A stretch of DNA of 64,000 nucleotides from Candidatus Curtissbacteria bacterium RIFCSPHIGHO2_01_FULL_41_11 (GCA_001776335.1 MFAZ01000043.1:10963-74962), one strand, 5' to 3'. Positions 33,861-42,113 are shown, counted from the first letter of the stretch. Notes: a model not told the origin generated them from the sequence alone. Program-made: numbers and translations.

Positions 33861-34280
33861 TTACTTTTGTTGTGTAGTAGTAGTTGTTGTTGGCGGCGCT
33901 ACTTTTGTCACAACTTCCTTTCTGACAGTTCCGATTGTTACTCTTTTGCCTCTTTTGGTTCTTGCGTTTGTTCTGGTCCTTTGGCCTCTGACTGGCAAGT
34001 TTTTTGAATGTCTTGTGCCGCGATAAGCGCCGATTTCCTGCAATCTTTTAATGTTACTTTGGATTTCCCTTCTTAAGTCTCCTTCAACTTTGTATTCCTC
34101 GATTGCTTTTTGAAGTTTGTTAACTTGCTCTTCGGATAGATTTTTTGTTCTTATGTTTGGGTCTATTTGACATTTATTCAGGATTTTTTTTGCCATTGTC
34201 GGACCAACCCCAAAAATGTAGGGGAGAGCCGCTTCTATTCTTTTATCTTTTGGCAAATCTATGCCTGCAATACGTGCCAT
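33861..34280 (-). CDS. rpsM: Ribosomal protein S13 (uS13)
   Basis: 139 aa. MARIAGIDLPKDKRIEAALPYIFGVGPTMAKKILN is the typical start; GAYRGTRHSKNLPVRGQRTRTNARTKRGKR (family GxxRHxxGLPVRGQRTxTNARTRKG) is the head-binding part. The C-terminal ~18 residues, ending PPTTTTTTQQK, are an unusual Thr-rich addition. Contacts 5S/23S bridge B1 and tRNA. Three nt from the rpmJ stop. Confidence 0.96.
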   Translation of the reverse strand: MARIAGIDLPKDKRIEAALPYIFGVGPTMAKKILNKCQIDPNIRTKNLSEEQVNKLQKAIEEYKVEGDLRREIQSNIKRLQEIGAYRGTRHSKNLPVRGQRTRTNARTKRGKRVTIGTVRKEVVTKVAPPTTTTTTQQK

Positions 34281-34283
34281 AAA

Positions 34284-34397
34284 TTATCCTTGTCGCTGTT
34301 TGTGTCTTGGATTGATACAAATGACGTAAAGGCGACCCTTGCGTTTGACAATTTTACAATTGATACATCTTTTTTTAACCGACGCTTGAACTTTCAT
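34284..34397 (-). CDS. rpmJ: Ribosomal protein L36 (bL36)
   Basis: 37 aa: begins MKVQASVKKRCINCKIVKRK and ends NPRHKQRQG. The zinc site is C11, C14, C27 and H32, the canonical C+ form. It lies between infA and rpsM, the usual bacterial place, and was read directly because it is short. The stop TAA is 3 nt before the rpsM ATG and the start is 2 nt after the infA stop. Confidence 0.96.
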   Translation of the reverse strand: MKVQASVKKRCINCKIVKRKGRLYVICINPRHKQRQG

Positions 34398-34399
34398 AA

Positions 34400-34672
34400 T
34401 TATCTATTCCTGTAGGTAATCCTTCCTTTAGTTAGATCGTATGGTGTCATTTCAAGTTTTACTCTGTCACCTGGTAGAATTCGAACATAGTGAATTCTCA
34501 TTTTGCCTGATAAATGGCAAAGGACAATTCTATCCTCTTCGACATTGGGAAGAGAACCCTTTGGAACTCTGACCCTAAACATCGTGTTTGGCAGTGCTTC
34601 CGTTACTTCGCCATCGACTTCCATGACGCCCGGTTTGCTTTTGTTTGGTCTTAGATTTGAACGGTTATACAT
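34400..34672 (-). CDS. infA: Translation initiation factor IF-1
   Basis: 90 aa, about 18 residues longer than E. coli IF-1 at the N-terminus (MYNRSNLRPNKSKPGVME). The OB-fold core is GEVTEALPNTMFRVRVP, VLCHLSGKMRIHYVRILPGDRVKLEMTPYDLTKGRITYR. It blocks the A site during initiation. It is preceded by one of the repeated structured leaders (34673-34810), with GGAG 8 nt before the ATG. Confidence 0.96.
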   Translation of the reverse strand: MYNRSNLRPNKSKPGVMEVDGEVTEALPNTMFRVRVPKGSLPNVEEDRIVLCHLSGKMRIHYVRILPGDRVKLEMTPYDLTKGRITYRNR

Positions 34673-34810
34673 AATTAATACTCCAATGGGACACCAAGGT
34701 TTCCCCTTGGTATTCCTCTTCCTTTAGTGGATAAGCAAAGCTTGCGGTCCTCATCAATTTCATTGATTGCGGGCCTTAAATTTAATCTAGCATAGCTAGA
34801 TTTAAATTTA
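34673..34810 (-). promoter_or_regulatory. Repeated structured leader element, copy A (infA)
   Basis: Minus-strand order: stem I (arms AAATTTAA and TCTAGC with pairing partners, 34809-34778), module II (GGCCCGCAATCAAT...ATTGATGAGGACCGC and AAGCTTTGCTT), purine-rich GGAAGAGGAATA, then stem III CCAAGGGGA/TCCCATTGG (34710-34683), then about 10 nt to ATG. One G-A mismatch in stem III. Confidence 0.85.
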
Positions 34811-34844
34811 ATTTTATAAGAATAAGTAAACGTAAATTTTATCA

Positions 34845-35597
34845 TTATTTTAAATATGGCGTCAAGACTATAGGGCCATCTTTTGTGACAGCGACGGTTT
34901 GCTCAAACAGGCCGCCAAGTGATTTGTCTTTTGTTGATATTGTCCAATTGTCTTGTTCCAGATAAACATCTCCCGATCCTTGTGCATAAATGACTTCAAT
35001 TGCCAGGACCATACTTTCCAAGATTTTGGGGCCAAGTCCTTTTTTGCCGAATCCCGGAACCATGGGATCCTCGTGTAACTCGCGGCCAACACCATGACCG
35101 GTAAGACTTTTAACAATACTGTAACTGGCGCCTTCAATCTTGTTTTGGATGGTTGATGAAATATCACCGATTGTGCCACCTACTTTTGCGGCTTTTATGG
35201 CTTCTTTTAATGTTTGTTTTCCTGTTTCTAAAAACTTCATAGTACTTTTGGGGATATTCCCAACAGGAACAGATATTGCCATGTCACTGTGATATCCCCG
35301 ATAAATTGCGCCGATATCTATTCCCAAAACATCTCCCGATTCTAACTGTCTTTCCGTCGGTATGCCATGTACAACCTGACTGTTAATTGTTGTACAAATT
35401 GTCCATTTGTAATCATCGACAGTTTTAAAGGACGATTCACCGCCGTTTTTTCGAATCTCAACATCTGCAATCCTATCCAAATCTATGCATTTTACACCCG
35501 GTCTAACACTCTCCAAAACTTTCTTCAACGCTTTGGCGCAAATTGCACCTGAAACTTTCATCAGTTTCAGTTCCTCTTTAGTCTTTACCTGTGACAT
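34845..35597 (-). CDS. map: Methionine aminopeptidase type I
   Basis: 250 aa from ATG at 35597 (MSQVKTKEELKLMKVSG); an ATG two codons upstream is also possible. Removes N-terminal Met from nascent proteins. Metal ligands lie in GDVLGIDIGAIYRGYHSDMA (two Asp), GHGVGRELHEDP (His), LAIEVIYAQGSG (Glu) and the final Glu in GGLFEQTVAVT. The substrate His is in VVHGIP. The start overlaps the adk stop. It lies between adk and infA, a common secY-adk-map-infA order. Confidence 0.95.
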   Translation of the reverse strand: MSQVKTKEELKLMKVSGAICAKALKKVLESVRPGVKCIDLDRIADVEIRKNGGESSFKTVDDYKWTICTTINSQVVHGIPTERQLESGDVLGIDIGAIYRGYHSDMAISVPVGNIPKSTMKFLETGKQTLKEAIKAAKVGGTIGDISSTIQNKIEGASYSIVKSLTGHGVGRELHEDPMVPGFGKKGLGPKILESMVLAIEVIYAQGSGDVYLEQDNWTISTKDKSLGGLFEQTVAVTKDGPIVLTPYLK

Positions 35598-36123
35598 TTC
35601 CAAGTTTTGATAATATATCCTGCTGAACCTCGCCCTGGGTTCTTACCCCGTTGATTTCTTCCAAGTTACCTTGTTGTCTGAAATACGTCAGAAGGGGTTC
35701 TGTTTCCTTGTGATAGAGTTCCAGACGTCTGGTGATTACATCCAGGCTGTCATCGTGTCTGCCCCTTGCGATTAATCTTTTTATGCCTTCGTTATCCGAA
35801 ACTTTAATATAAAAGACCTTATCAATATCTGTTGGCAGGCCCTCAATCTGGGCATAATTTCTGGGATATCCGTCCAGGACATAACCGTTCTTGCAATCGT
35901 TTTCGGATACCCTTTTTTTCATTAGGCCAATTGTTATTGTGTCCGGAACAAGATTGCCTACTTCCAGGGCTTGTCGGATTTCCCCGCCTTCTTCGTCATT
36001 ATCTTTTGATTTATCACGTAGAAGCTGACCCATCTCGATGTAGGGGAGACCTAGCTTTTCTGAAAGCATTTTTGCCTGTGTTGATTTACCAGATCCTTGT
36101 GCGCCTAAAAAAATAATCTTCAT
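35578..36123 (-). CDS. adk: Adenylate kinase
   Basis: 181 aa, the short form without the zinc LID insert: between ARGRHDDSLDVITRRL there is no CxxC. P-loop GAQGSGKSTQAKML (about 7-20), LVPDTITIGLMKKR, VLDGYPRNYAQ. Converts ATP and AMP to two ADP, linking to the purine pathway above. Three nt separate it from the secY stop. Confidence 0.95.
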   Translation of the reverse strand: MKIIFLGAQGSGKSTQAKMLSEKLGLPYIEMGQLLRDKSKDNDEEGGEIRQALEVGNLVPDTITIGLMKKRVSENDCKNGYVLDGYPRNYAQIEGLPTDIDKVFYIKVSDNEGIKRLIARGRHDDSLDVITRRLELYHKETEPLLTYFRQQGNLEEINGVRTQGEVQQDILSKLGNVTGKD

Positions 36124-36126
36124 TTT

Positions 36127-37410
36127 TTATCTTTTTCTTAAATAACTATCGTAATCTCTCATAACAAGTTGTGACTCGACCTGTTTGAATGTTTCGAGAA
36201 CAACCGAAACTACGATTAAAATTCCCGTACCGCCGACTAAAAGATTTTGGAGATCTGTTATGCTTTGAACAATAGATGGCAATATTGCAATTAACCCTAA
36301 AAATAATGCTCCAAACAAAGTTATTCTGAAAGAAATATATTCAAGGAAAGACTTGGTTGCCTGACCCGGTCTGATACCGGTTATAAAACCACCTTGCTTC
36401 ATGAGCATTTCTGAAAGTTGTTTTGTATTGAAAGCCACTGTTGTGTAGAAATAAGTAAAAATTACTACCAGAAGAAAATAAGTAACGTTGTATAAAATTC
36501 CGTTTGGGTTAAAAATACGCTGAATGTTTTGAGCAGCGTTAGCGACCAAAACGTTTGGAGAAGATTCGAAGAATCTAGCGAAAGTTGTCGGCAACAAAAT
36601 CAAGGACACCGCAAAAATTATAGGGATTACACCGGCCTGATTAACTCTCATCGGAATAAAACTTGTAACTGCCGACTGAGAACCAGCTGACCTTCTTGAA
36701 TAATTTACCTTTATTGGTCTCCGTGCTTCGGTTACAATAACTATTGAGACAACTACAATTAAACTCATTACTAAAAATATAAGAATATTTTTTATCTGAC
36801 TTGGATCAAAAACTGATGCCGTTTGCAAAAAACTTATTGGAAGTCTTCCCACAATTCCTGCAAAAATTACCATTGAAATACCGTTCCCTATTCCCCTTTC
36901 TGTGATAAGTTCACCAAGCCACATCAAAAAAATGGTCCCGGCTGTCATGGTTGTTATCATCGAAAGCAACGTCAGTGGAGTTACAGTAGTAATGATGTTT
37001 GAATTCTTTAAGAGTATATACATGCCGAAAGCTTGAATTACCGTAAGTGGAACTGTGAGATATCTTGTATATTGATTGATTTTTTCTCTTCCCGATTCTC
37101 CTTCTTTGGAAAGCTCTTCAAGTTTTGGGATTACCATTTGGAGCAGTTGCATGATAATGCTGGCATTAATGTATGGGTTAAGACCCAGCGACATGACCGA
37201 AAAATTGGCCAGTGTCCCACCGGAAAAAATGTCGAGTAGCGAAAGTAGCTGACTCTGGCCAAAAAGTTGTTTCAGTGACGAGATGTCAACTCCCGGAACA
37301 GGAACGTGTGCAAAAATTCTAAAGACAAGCAAGATCATTGCAGTAAAAATAATCTTTTGTCTAATCTGACTAACTTTAAAGGCTTTAATTAATGTGGATA
37401 AAAATCTCAT
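36127..37410 (-). CDS. secY: Preprotein translocase subunit SecY
   Basis: 427 aa, ten hydrophobic segments. Signature 1 is IPKLEELSKEGESGREKINQYTR (family PxLxxLxKEGExGRxKIxQYTR), and a plug-region pattern VPVPGVDISSL precedes it. GNGISMVIFAGIVGRLP and RPGQATKSFLEYISFRIT (family RPGxxTxxYL) are also typical. Forms the membrane channel for secretion of the nuclease, sortase and other envelope proteins seen here. Confidence 0.97.
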   Translation of the reverse strand: MRFLSTLIKAFKVSQIRQKIIFTAMILLVFRIFAHVPVPGVDISSLKQLFGQSQLLSLLDIFSGGTLANFSVMSLGLNPYINASIIMQLLQMVIPKLEELSKEGESGREKINQYTRYLTVPLTVIQAFGMYILLKNSNIITTVTPLTLLSMITTMTAGTIFLMWLGELITERGIGNGISMVIFAGIVGRLPISFLQTASVFDPSQIKNILIFLVMSLIVVVSIVIVTEARRPIKVNYSRRSAGSQSAVTSFIPMRVNQAGVIPIIFAVSLILLPTTFARFFESSPNVLVANAAQNIQRIFNPNGILYNVTYFLLVVIFTYFYTTVAFNTKQLSEMLMKQGGFITGIRPGQATKSFLEYISFRITLFGALFLGLIAILPSIVQSITDLQNLLVGGTGILIVVSVVLETFKQVESQLVMRDYDSYLRKR

Positions 37411-37412
37411 CT

Positions 37413-37886
37413 TTATTTCTTTGCGATTTTTGGTTTAGCGTTTTCTGATTTTAATTGAGGCTTGCCCGCACCGATTTTTTCAGCAGCTTTTTTGGATATC
37501 GGAACATTTATTTTCAGGGTTTTAGTTAATTTACCGTCACCCAAAATTTTTACACCATATACTTTTGCGTCATCAGCCTTTACGATTTTATATTTAACCA
37601 GAGTTTCTATATCAACCGTTGATCCTTCCGGTAAAATGTTTAGGGCAACTAAGTTTATTACCAAAGGTTTTTTACTAACTCTTTTATTACCCTTACCTCT
37701 TCTATAAGGTAGTCTTTTGAAAAGTGGTCTTTGCCCACCTTCAAAGTGAGGGTGCATAAGTGAAACTTTACCTCGGGCTTTTTGTCCTTTGGTTCCCCTA
37801 CCGGATGTTTTCCCTTTGCCGGACCCTGGTCCTCGTCCGATTCTTTTTTTAGAAAACTTTTTGATTTTTAAGAGTTGTTGTTTCAT
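37413..37886 (-). CDS. rplO: Ribosomal protein L15 (uL15)
   Basis: 157 aa. KKRIGRGPGSGKGKTSGRGTKGQKARGK is the N-terminal rRNA-binding arm; FEGGQRPLFKRLPYRRG follows. Lys-rich C-terminus (KSENAKPKIAKK). In most bacteria rpmD (L30) lies between rpsE and rplO; here rplO starts 4 nt inside the rpsE stop, so rpmD is absent, as reported for CPR bacteria. Confidence 0.96.
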   Translation of the reverse strand: MKQQLLKIKKFSKKRIGRGPGSGKGKTSGRGTKGQKARGKVSLMHPHFEGGQRPLFKRLPYRRGKGNKRVSKKPLVINLVALNILPEGSTVDIETLVKYKIVKADDAKVYGVKILGDGKLTKTLKINVPISKKAAEKIGAGKPQLKSENAKPKIAKK

Positions 37887-38341
37887 TTAAATGTTGTCAG
37901 TGCTTCTAATGTTGCGTAAACGTTGGACGCCTGATTTTTGGTTCCCAGAACTTTGCTGGAAATATTTAAGATGCCCGCAGCTTCCACTACGCTTCTTACT
38001 GCGCCACCAGCGATTACTCCAGAACCTTCAGGTGCCGGCTTAAGTAAAATTTTGGCTGCTCCTCTTTTTATTAACACATCATGAGGTATTGTGCCACGAA
38101 CAATCGGGACTGTGATTAAATGCTTTTTGGCGTAAGCCGACGCTTTGCGAATAGCAGATGCGACATCACGAGCTTTTCCAAGTCCTACACCAACTCTCCC
38201 TTTTTTATCGCCAACTACTAGCAAAACCGAAAAGGCCATTCTATTGCCTCCTTTGGTCTTTTTAGAAACACGATTGACTTGGATTACTCTTTCGTCGAAT
38301 TCTCTGGCTTCCTGCATAAAACGAGCTTCGTTGTTTGCCAT
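37883..38341 (-). CDS. rpsE: Ribosomal protein S5 (uS5)
   Basis: 152 aa. EFDERVIQVNRVSKKTKGGNRMAFSVLLVVGDKKGRVGVGLGKARDV is the double-stranded-RNA-binding fold; SGVIAGGAVRSVVEAAGILNISSKVLGTKN follows. Contributes to decoding accuracy with S4 and S12. Directly coupled to rplO (ATGA overlap). Confidence 0.96.
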   Translation of the reverse strand: MANNEARFMQEAREFDERVIQVNRVSKKTKGGNRMAFSVLLVVGDKKGRVGVGLGKARDVASAIRKASAYAKKHLITVPIVRGTIPHDVLIKRGAAKILLKPAPEGSGVIAGGAVRSVVEAAGILNISSKVLGTKNQASNVYATLEALTTFK

Positions 38342-38343
38342 GT

Positions 38344-38682
38344 TTAAAAAGCTAGACCTCCTTCTCTTGCACCTTCTGCCAGTGCTTTAATTCTGCCGTG
38401 ATATTTATAACCAGCACGATCAAAAACCGCTTTTTTTACATTTTTCTTAAGTGCTGCGCTTGCCAATGTTTTGCCGACTTCTTTTGCTCTTTCTGTTTTA
38501 GAACCAGATTTTTCTACGTCCGATGCAGAAACAATTGTCAATCTCTTTTTATCGTCTATAAGCTGGGCGTATATATACTTGTTGGATCTGAAAACTGAGA
38601 GTCTGGGAAGGCTTTCTGTTCCCTCTACCTTCCTTCTAACTCTGGCGTGTCTTGCAATTCTTTGAGATCTTTTGTTTTTCAT
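38344..38682 (-). CDS. rplR: Ribosomal protein L18 (uL18)
   Basis: 112 aa. RIARHARVRRKVEGTESLPRLSVFRSNKYIYAQLIDD is the typical start (family RLSVFRSNKHIYAQ); AGYKYHGRIKALAEGAREGGLAF is the 5S rRNA-binding end. Two nt before rpsE, 3 nt after rplF. Confidence 0.96.
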   Translation of the reverse strand: MKNKRSQRIARHARVRRKVEGTESLPRLSVFRSNKYIYAQLIDDKKRLTIVSASDVEKSGSKTERAKEVGKTLASAALKKNVKKAVFDRAGYKYHGRIKALAEGAREGGLAF

Positions 38683-38685
38683 AGA

Positions 38686-39231
38686 TTACGCTCCTACTGC
38701 TTTAACAGCTTTTCCTGCTTTCTTTCTGACTATTTCATCGCTATATCTAATTCCTTTTCCTTTGTAGGGTTCGGGCGGGCGGACTTTTCTAATTTTTGCT
38801 GCCATTTCACCCACTGCAATTTTGTCTATTCCGGAAACTATAATTTTGTTATCTTTAGTGTCAAATTCCACACCATTTGTCGATATTATAACTACTGGGT
38901 GGGAATATCCAACATTTAGTACTAAGTCGTTTCCTTGTTTGGCTGCTTTATATCCAACACCTACAAGTTCCAGCATTTTTTGATGACCATCGGTGACGCC
39001 TTTTACCATGTTTGAGATTACACTTCTGGTTAAACCGTGGAGTGCTTTTGCGAATTTATTTTCCGACTTTCTGCTAATTTTTACTGTTTGGTTTTCAACC
39101 ATAACTGCAATTTCCGGTCTTATTTGAAACGAGATATTGCCCTTTGGACCAGAAACATTAACGGTTAAATCTTCAACTTTTACCGTTACCCCCTGTGGTA
39201 TCTGAACCGGTTGTTTGCCTATTTTTGACAT
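38686..39231 (-). CDS. rplF: Ribosomal protein L6 (uL6)
   Basis: 181 aa. MSKIGKQPVQIPQGVTVKVEDLTVNVSGPKGNIS at the start; ELVGVGYKAAKQGNDLVLNVGYSHPV in the middle; RKVRPPEPYKGKGIRYSDEIVRKKAGKAVK at the end (family PEPYKGKGIRY). Sits near the sarcin-ricin loop and the factor-binding site. Confidence 0.97.
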   Translation of the reverse strand: MSKIGKQPVQIPQGVTVKVEDLTVNVSGPKGNISFQIRPEIAVMVENQTVKISRKSENKFAKALHGLTRSVISNMVKGVTDGHQKMLELVGVGYKAAKQGNDLVLNVGYSHPVVIISTNGVEFDTKDNKIIVSGIDKIAVGEMAAKIRKVRPPEPYKGKGIRYSDEIVRKKAGKAVKAVGA

Positions 39232-39247
39232 AATTTGTTTCAGGTTT

Positions 39248-39622
39248 TTACCAAACCCTACAGATGACCTCCCCGCCCAGTTTTTTTGCTTTGGCTTCTT
39301 TACCTGTCATCACTCCTTGAGGAGTCGAGAGAATATATGTTCCCCTGCCACCTTTTAGTGTTGGAATTTTTTTACTTTTTGAATAAACTCTAAGGCCGAG
39401 CTTCGATACTTTTTGGATTTGGGAAATCTTGGGTTTGTGATTGTCATATAGAAGCTCGATAGTTATTTCTCGATCTTCGCTCTTAATATTGCCAATAAAC
39501 TTTTCCTTTTCAAGCACTTTGGCAATTTCCAACTTAAATTTGGAAACTGGAATGGTCACAGATGGCTTTTTGGCCATATAACCGTTTTTTATTGTTATTA
39601 ACATGTCTGCTATCGGATCCAC
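39248..39622 (-). CDS. rpsH: Ribosomal protein S8 (uS8)
   Basis: 124 aa from GTG at 39622 (VDPIADMLITIKNGYMAKK, family (T/V)DPIADMLTRIRNA). AAAGGAGG lies 4 nt upstream; an ATG-initiated frame 51 codons longer would run into rpsN and is rejected. The C-terminus ILSTPQGVMTGKEAKAKKLGGEVICRVW is typical. The 76-nt gap before it contains two ATTGGAAATT direct repeats. Confidence 0.95.
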   Translation of the reverse strand: MDPIADMLITIKNGYMAKKPSVTIPVSKFKLEIAKVLEKEKFIGNIKSEDREITIELLYDNHKPKISQIQKVSKLGLRVYSKSKKIPTLKGGRGTYILSTPQGVMTGKEAKAKKLGGEVICRVW

Positions 39623-39698
39623 GAGCCCTCCTTTGTCGGGAATTTCCAATTGGTCCCGTTTTCTGACGAAAAATGAATTTCCAATTTCCAATGATTTT

Positions 39699-39884
39699 TT
39701 ACCATGATGATTTTTTGATTCCTGGTATCTCTCCTTTGTGTGCAAGATCTCTAAAACAGAGTCTGCATATTCCAAACTTGTTCATGAAAGCCCTTGGCCT
39801 GCCGCAAATCATGCAACGGTTTCGATGTCTTACCTCAAACTTTTGTTTTTTGTTGTTTTTAACTATCTTTGATGTTTTTGCCAT
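39699..39884 (-). CDS. rpsN: Ribosomal protein S14, zinc type (uS14)
   Basis: 61 aa from ATG at 39884 (MAKTSKIVKNNKKQKFEVRH). The zinc site is CMICGRP and CRLCFRD (CxxC...CxxC), the short C+ form. The end KGEIPGIKKSSW is typical. It is preceded by copy B of the structured leader; a longer in-frame start would lie inside the hairpin and is rejected. Confidence 0.96.
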   Translation of the reverse strand: MAKTSKIVKNNKKQKFEVRHRNRCMICGRPRAFMNKFGICRLCFRDLAHKGEIPGIKKSSW

Positions 39885-39980
39885 AAAGATACTTGGAGAA
39901 AAGCTTAAGCTTTTCTCAATATTCCCTTTCACTTAATAAGCAAAGCTTGCGGTCCTCGTCCTTTGAACTACGGGCCTTGG
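39885..39980 (-). promoter_or_regulatory. Repeated structured leader element, copy B (rpsN)
   Basis: Minus-strand: shortened module (GGCCCGTAGTTCAAAGGACGAGGACCGC with GTTC/GGAC pairing, then AAGCTTTGCTT), AAAGGGAATA, then stem III with unrelated sequence but the same position: AGAAAAGC/GCTTTTCT flanked by TTG/CAA (39919-39893), 8 nt before ATG. Stem I is missing or degraded. Confidence 0.75.
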
Positions 39981-40015
39981 ATAAAATTTTGGATTGTATT
40001 TTTAGATTACTCATA

Positions 40016-40558
40016 TTAATTATTGCGGAATGGTACTCCTAAAAGCTCCATTAATTTTTTAGATTTTTCGGGATCACTGTTTTTTATAACTATGGAAACT
40101 ACCAGGCCGCGAATCTTGTCTATTTTTGCGTAGTCAATTTCCGGAAAAAGAATTTGCTCTGTAATACCCAAGCTGTAGTTGCCCATTTTGTCGAATTTAT
40201 TTGTTTGTAGCCCTCGAAAATCTCTCATTCTTGGCATAACAATTGCTATTAACTTCTCTAAAAAAATCCAAGCTTTTTTACCCCTAAGTGTTACCATCAT
40301 TCCAATCGGATCCTTTTCTCTAAGTTTAAAAGTAGAAATTGCAGCTTTTGCCCGAGTTATTTTTGGTTTTTGTCCCGTTATGGTTGCCAGCTGTTCGTCT
40401 ACTTTTGTCAAAATATCTTTGTTATCTTTTGCTTCTGCGATTCCCATATTAACTACAACCTTTTCAACATAAGGGATTGCTAAATCGTTTTTAAGATTAA
40501 ATTCTTGTTTGAGTTTCGGCATTATTTCCTGTTTATATTTTGTTTGTAAATTTGTCAT
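40016..40558 (-). CDS. rplE: Ribosomal protein L5 (uL5)
   Basis: 180 aa. Typical: LKQEFNLKNDLAIPYVEKVVVNMGIAEAKDN, QKPKITRAKAAISTFKLREKDPIGMMVTLRG, PRMRDFRGL and NYSLGITEQILFPEIDYAKIDKIRGL. Binds 5S rRNA and the P-site tRNA. The ATG overlaps the rplX stop by 4 nt. Confidence 0.97.
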   Translation of the reverse strand: MTNLQTKYKQEIMPKLKQEFNLKNDLAIPYVEKVVVNMGIAEAKDNKDILTKVDEQLATITGQKPKITRAKAAISTFKLREKDPIGMMVTLRGKKAWIFLEKLIAIVMPRMRDFRGLQTNKFDKMGNYSLGITEQILFPEIDYAKIDKIRGLVVSIVIKNSDPEKSKKLMELLGVPFRNN

Positions 40559-40881
40559 TTTTTCTCCTTAGGTTGGGCCAGACGACCCTGACATTTTTTA
40601 CATATTCGTACTTTTATTTTCCCCTCCATCAGAAATCCTACTCTTGTCGGCTTCCCGCATTTTGGACAAATGATTGCTACCGTAGATGTAGACAATGGTC
40701 TTGCAATTTCGTAAATTCCCGCGGGTTGAGTCCTGGTTACTTTTCTGTGCCTTTTATAAATATTGACACCGGCAATAACAATTTTGTTTTCTTTTTTGTA
40801 AACCTTTTCAATCTTTCCTTTCTTACCTTTGTCTCGACCGGCCATAACTTGCACTTCATCTCCAACTTTGAATTTGTACAT
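40555..40881 (-). CDS. rplX: Ribosomal protein L24 (uL24)
   Basis: 108 aa. KVGDEVQVMAGRDKGKKGKIEKVYKKENKIVIAGVNIYKRHRKVTRTQPAGIYEIARPLSTSTVAIICPKCGKPTRVGF has the KOW motif near the N-terminus, and its C-terminal half carries CPKCGKP and CKKC, a complete zinc site found in many bacterial L24. It starts assembly of the large subunit. No gap to rplN. Confidence 0.96.
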   Translation of the reverse strand: MYKFKVGDEVQVMAGRDKGKKGKIEKVYKKENKIVIAGVNIYKRHRKVTRTQPAGIYEIARPLSTSTVAIICPKCGKPTRVGFLMEGKIKVRICKKCQGRLAQPKEKK

Positions 40882-41250
40882 TTATATAACCTCCTTGGCC
40901 AGAGACGCGATTTTCGCGAACCCAAGTGATTTAACTTCTTGTGCTATTGGTCCAAAGACTCTGGTTGCCCTGGGAACTTTAGTGTTATCGATAATGACTG
41001 CAGCGTTTTGTGAAAATCTTATATAAGAACCATCCGGTCTTCTTGTTTCCTTTTTGGTTCTCACTACAACAGCTTTTACTATTTCATGATCTTTGACTTG
41101 ACCGTTGGGGTCTGCACCGCGCACTACACAAGTAACAATTTCTCCCAGTCGAACAAATCTTTTACCGGACCCTTTGCCCACTCCAATTACTACCAATAAT
41201 TTGGCTCCACTATTATCAGCAACTATCAAGTTAGATCTTCTTGCAAGCAT
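40882..41250 (-). CDS. rplN: Ribosomal protein L14 (uL14)
   Basis: 122 aa. Starts MLARRSNLIVADNSGAKLLVVIGVGKGSGKRFVRLGEIVTCVV (family ADNSGAxxxxCIxV; the usual Cys is Val). KAVVVRTKKETRRPDGSYIRFSQNAAVIIDN and the end are typical. Forms intersubunit bridges. Confidence 0.97.
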   Translation of the reverse strand: MLARRSNLIVADNSGAKLLVVIGVGKGSGKRFVRLGEIVTCVVRGADPNGQVKDHEIVKAVVVRTKKETRRPDGSYIRFSQNAAVIIDNTKVPRATRVFGPIAQEVKSLGFAKIASLAKEVI

Positions 41251-41252
41251 AG

Positions 41253-41480
41253 TTACTTCACAACCTCCAATACTTTGAAGTGAACATTTTTAGAATAAGG
41301 TCTGGTTTCTGTAATTTTTACTTTTTGGCCCATTTGTGCGCCTATCTCATCATGGGCCTTAAAGTTTCTAGTTCTTGAAATTATCTTTTTGTAAAGCGGA
41401 TGTTTAATTTGTATTTTTACCTCGACCACAACTGTTTTTGGCATTTTATTTGAAACCACAGTTCCCTGTTTAACTTGCAT
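41253..41480 (-). CDS. rpsQ: Ribosomal protein S17 (uS17)
   Basis: 75 aa from ATG at 41480 (MQVKQGTVVSNKMPKTVVVEV), chosen because AAAAGGAG lies about 9 nt upstream; two longer starts overlap rpmC more and one leaves no room for the ribosome site. HPLYKKIISRTRNFKAHDE and GQKVKITETRPYSKNVHFKVLEV (family ETRPLSKxKxWxxxxV) are typical. Binds the 5' domain of 16S rRNA. Confidence 0.92.
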   Translation of the reverse strand: MQVKQGTVVSNKMPKTVVVEVKIQIKHPLYKKIISRTRNFKAHDEIGAQMGQKVKITETRPYSKNVHFKVLEVVK

Positions 41481-41706
41481 TTTGACCATTCTCCTTTTGT
41501 GATTTTTCGGCAAAAGATTTTTCGTTTATCAGGGTCATAACCTGAGCGATGCTGCGCTTAATTGACAATAAGTGATGGTAATTTTTCGTTTTTGACATAT
41601 CCCGTTCTATCATCGCTTCGTTTTTTTCCTTTAATAATCTCTCTCTTTCTTTTTTAAGAGCTTCGATGTTTTTGCTTTTTAATTCTTTTAAATCTTTGTT
41701 TTTCAT
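41470..41706 (-). CDS. rpmC: Ribosomal protein L29 (uL29)
   Basis: 78 aa, two helices: KDLKELKSKNIEALKKERERLLKEKNEAM and KNYHHLLSIKRSIAQVMTLINEK (family xRxxRRxIARxxTxxxE; weakly kept). Positioned between rplP and rpsQ as in other bacteria. Lies at the polypeptide exit. Its end overlaps the start of rpsQ. Confidence 0.9.
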   Translation of the reverse strand: MKNKDLKELKSKNIEALKKERERLLKEKNEAMIERDMSKTKNYHHLLSIKRSIAQVMTLINEKSFAEKSQKENGQNAS

Positions 41707-42110
41707 TATTTTGATATAATTCTGGTTTTTATTGGCAACTTGTGTGCAGCTAGGCGCATTGCTTCTTCGGCAACACTGGGCATGACAGCGCCCATTTCGA
41801 AAAGAATCATTCCCGGTTTAACAACCGCAACGTATTGATGGATGTCACCTTTTCCGGAACCCATTCTGGTTTCTGCAGGTTTTTTGGTTGTTGGTTTATC
41901 GGGAAATATTCTGATCCAAATACGACCCCCTCTTTTGGTGTAATGAGTCATTGCTCGTCGGGCTGCTTCTATTTGTCTTGCAGTGATCCACGCGCATTCG
42001 AGAGCCTTTATACCGTGTGATCCAAAAGCAAGAGAACTGCCGCGAGTGGCAATGCCTCGTCTTTTGTTTCTAAATTGTTTTCTATATTTTGCTCTTTTTG
42101 GCGATAGCAT
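41706..42110 (-). CDS. rplP: Ribosomal protein L16 (uL16)
   Basis: 134 aa. MLSPKRAKYRKQFRNKRRGIATRGSSLAFGSHGIKALECAWITARQIEAARRAMTHYTKRGGRIWIRIFPDKPTTKKPAETRMGSGKG style sequence is complete, matching family MLxPKRxKxRKxxRGR and RxxxRxGKxWIRIFPDKP. Near the peptidyl transferase centre and A-site tRNA. The first codon overlaps the rpsC spacing by 3 nt. Confidence 0.97.
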   Translation of the reverse strand: MLSPKRAKYRKQFRNKRRGIATRGSSLAFGSHGIKALECAWITARQIEAARRAMTHYTKRGGRIWIRIFPDKPTTKKPAETRMGSGKGDIHQYVAVVKPGMILFEMGAVMPSVAEEAMRLAAHKLPIKTRIISK

Positions 42111-42113
42111 GTC

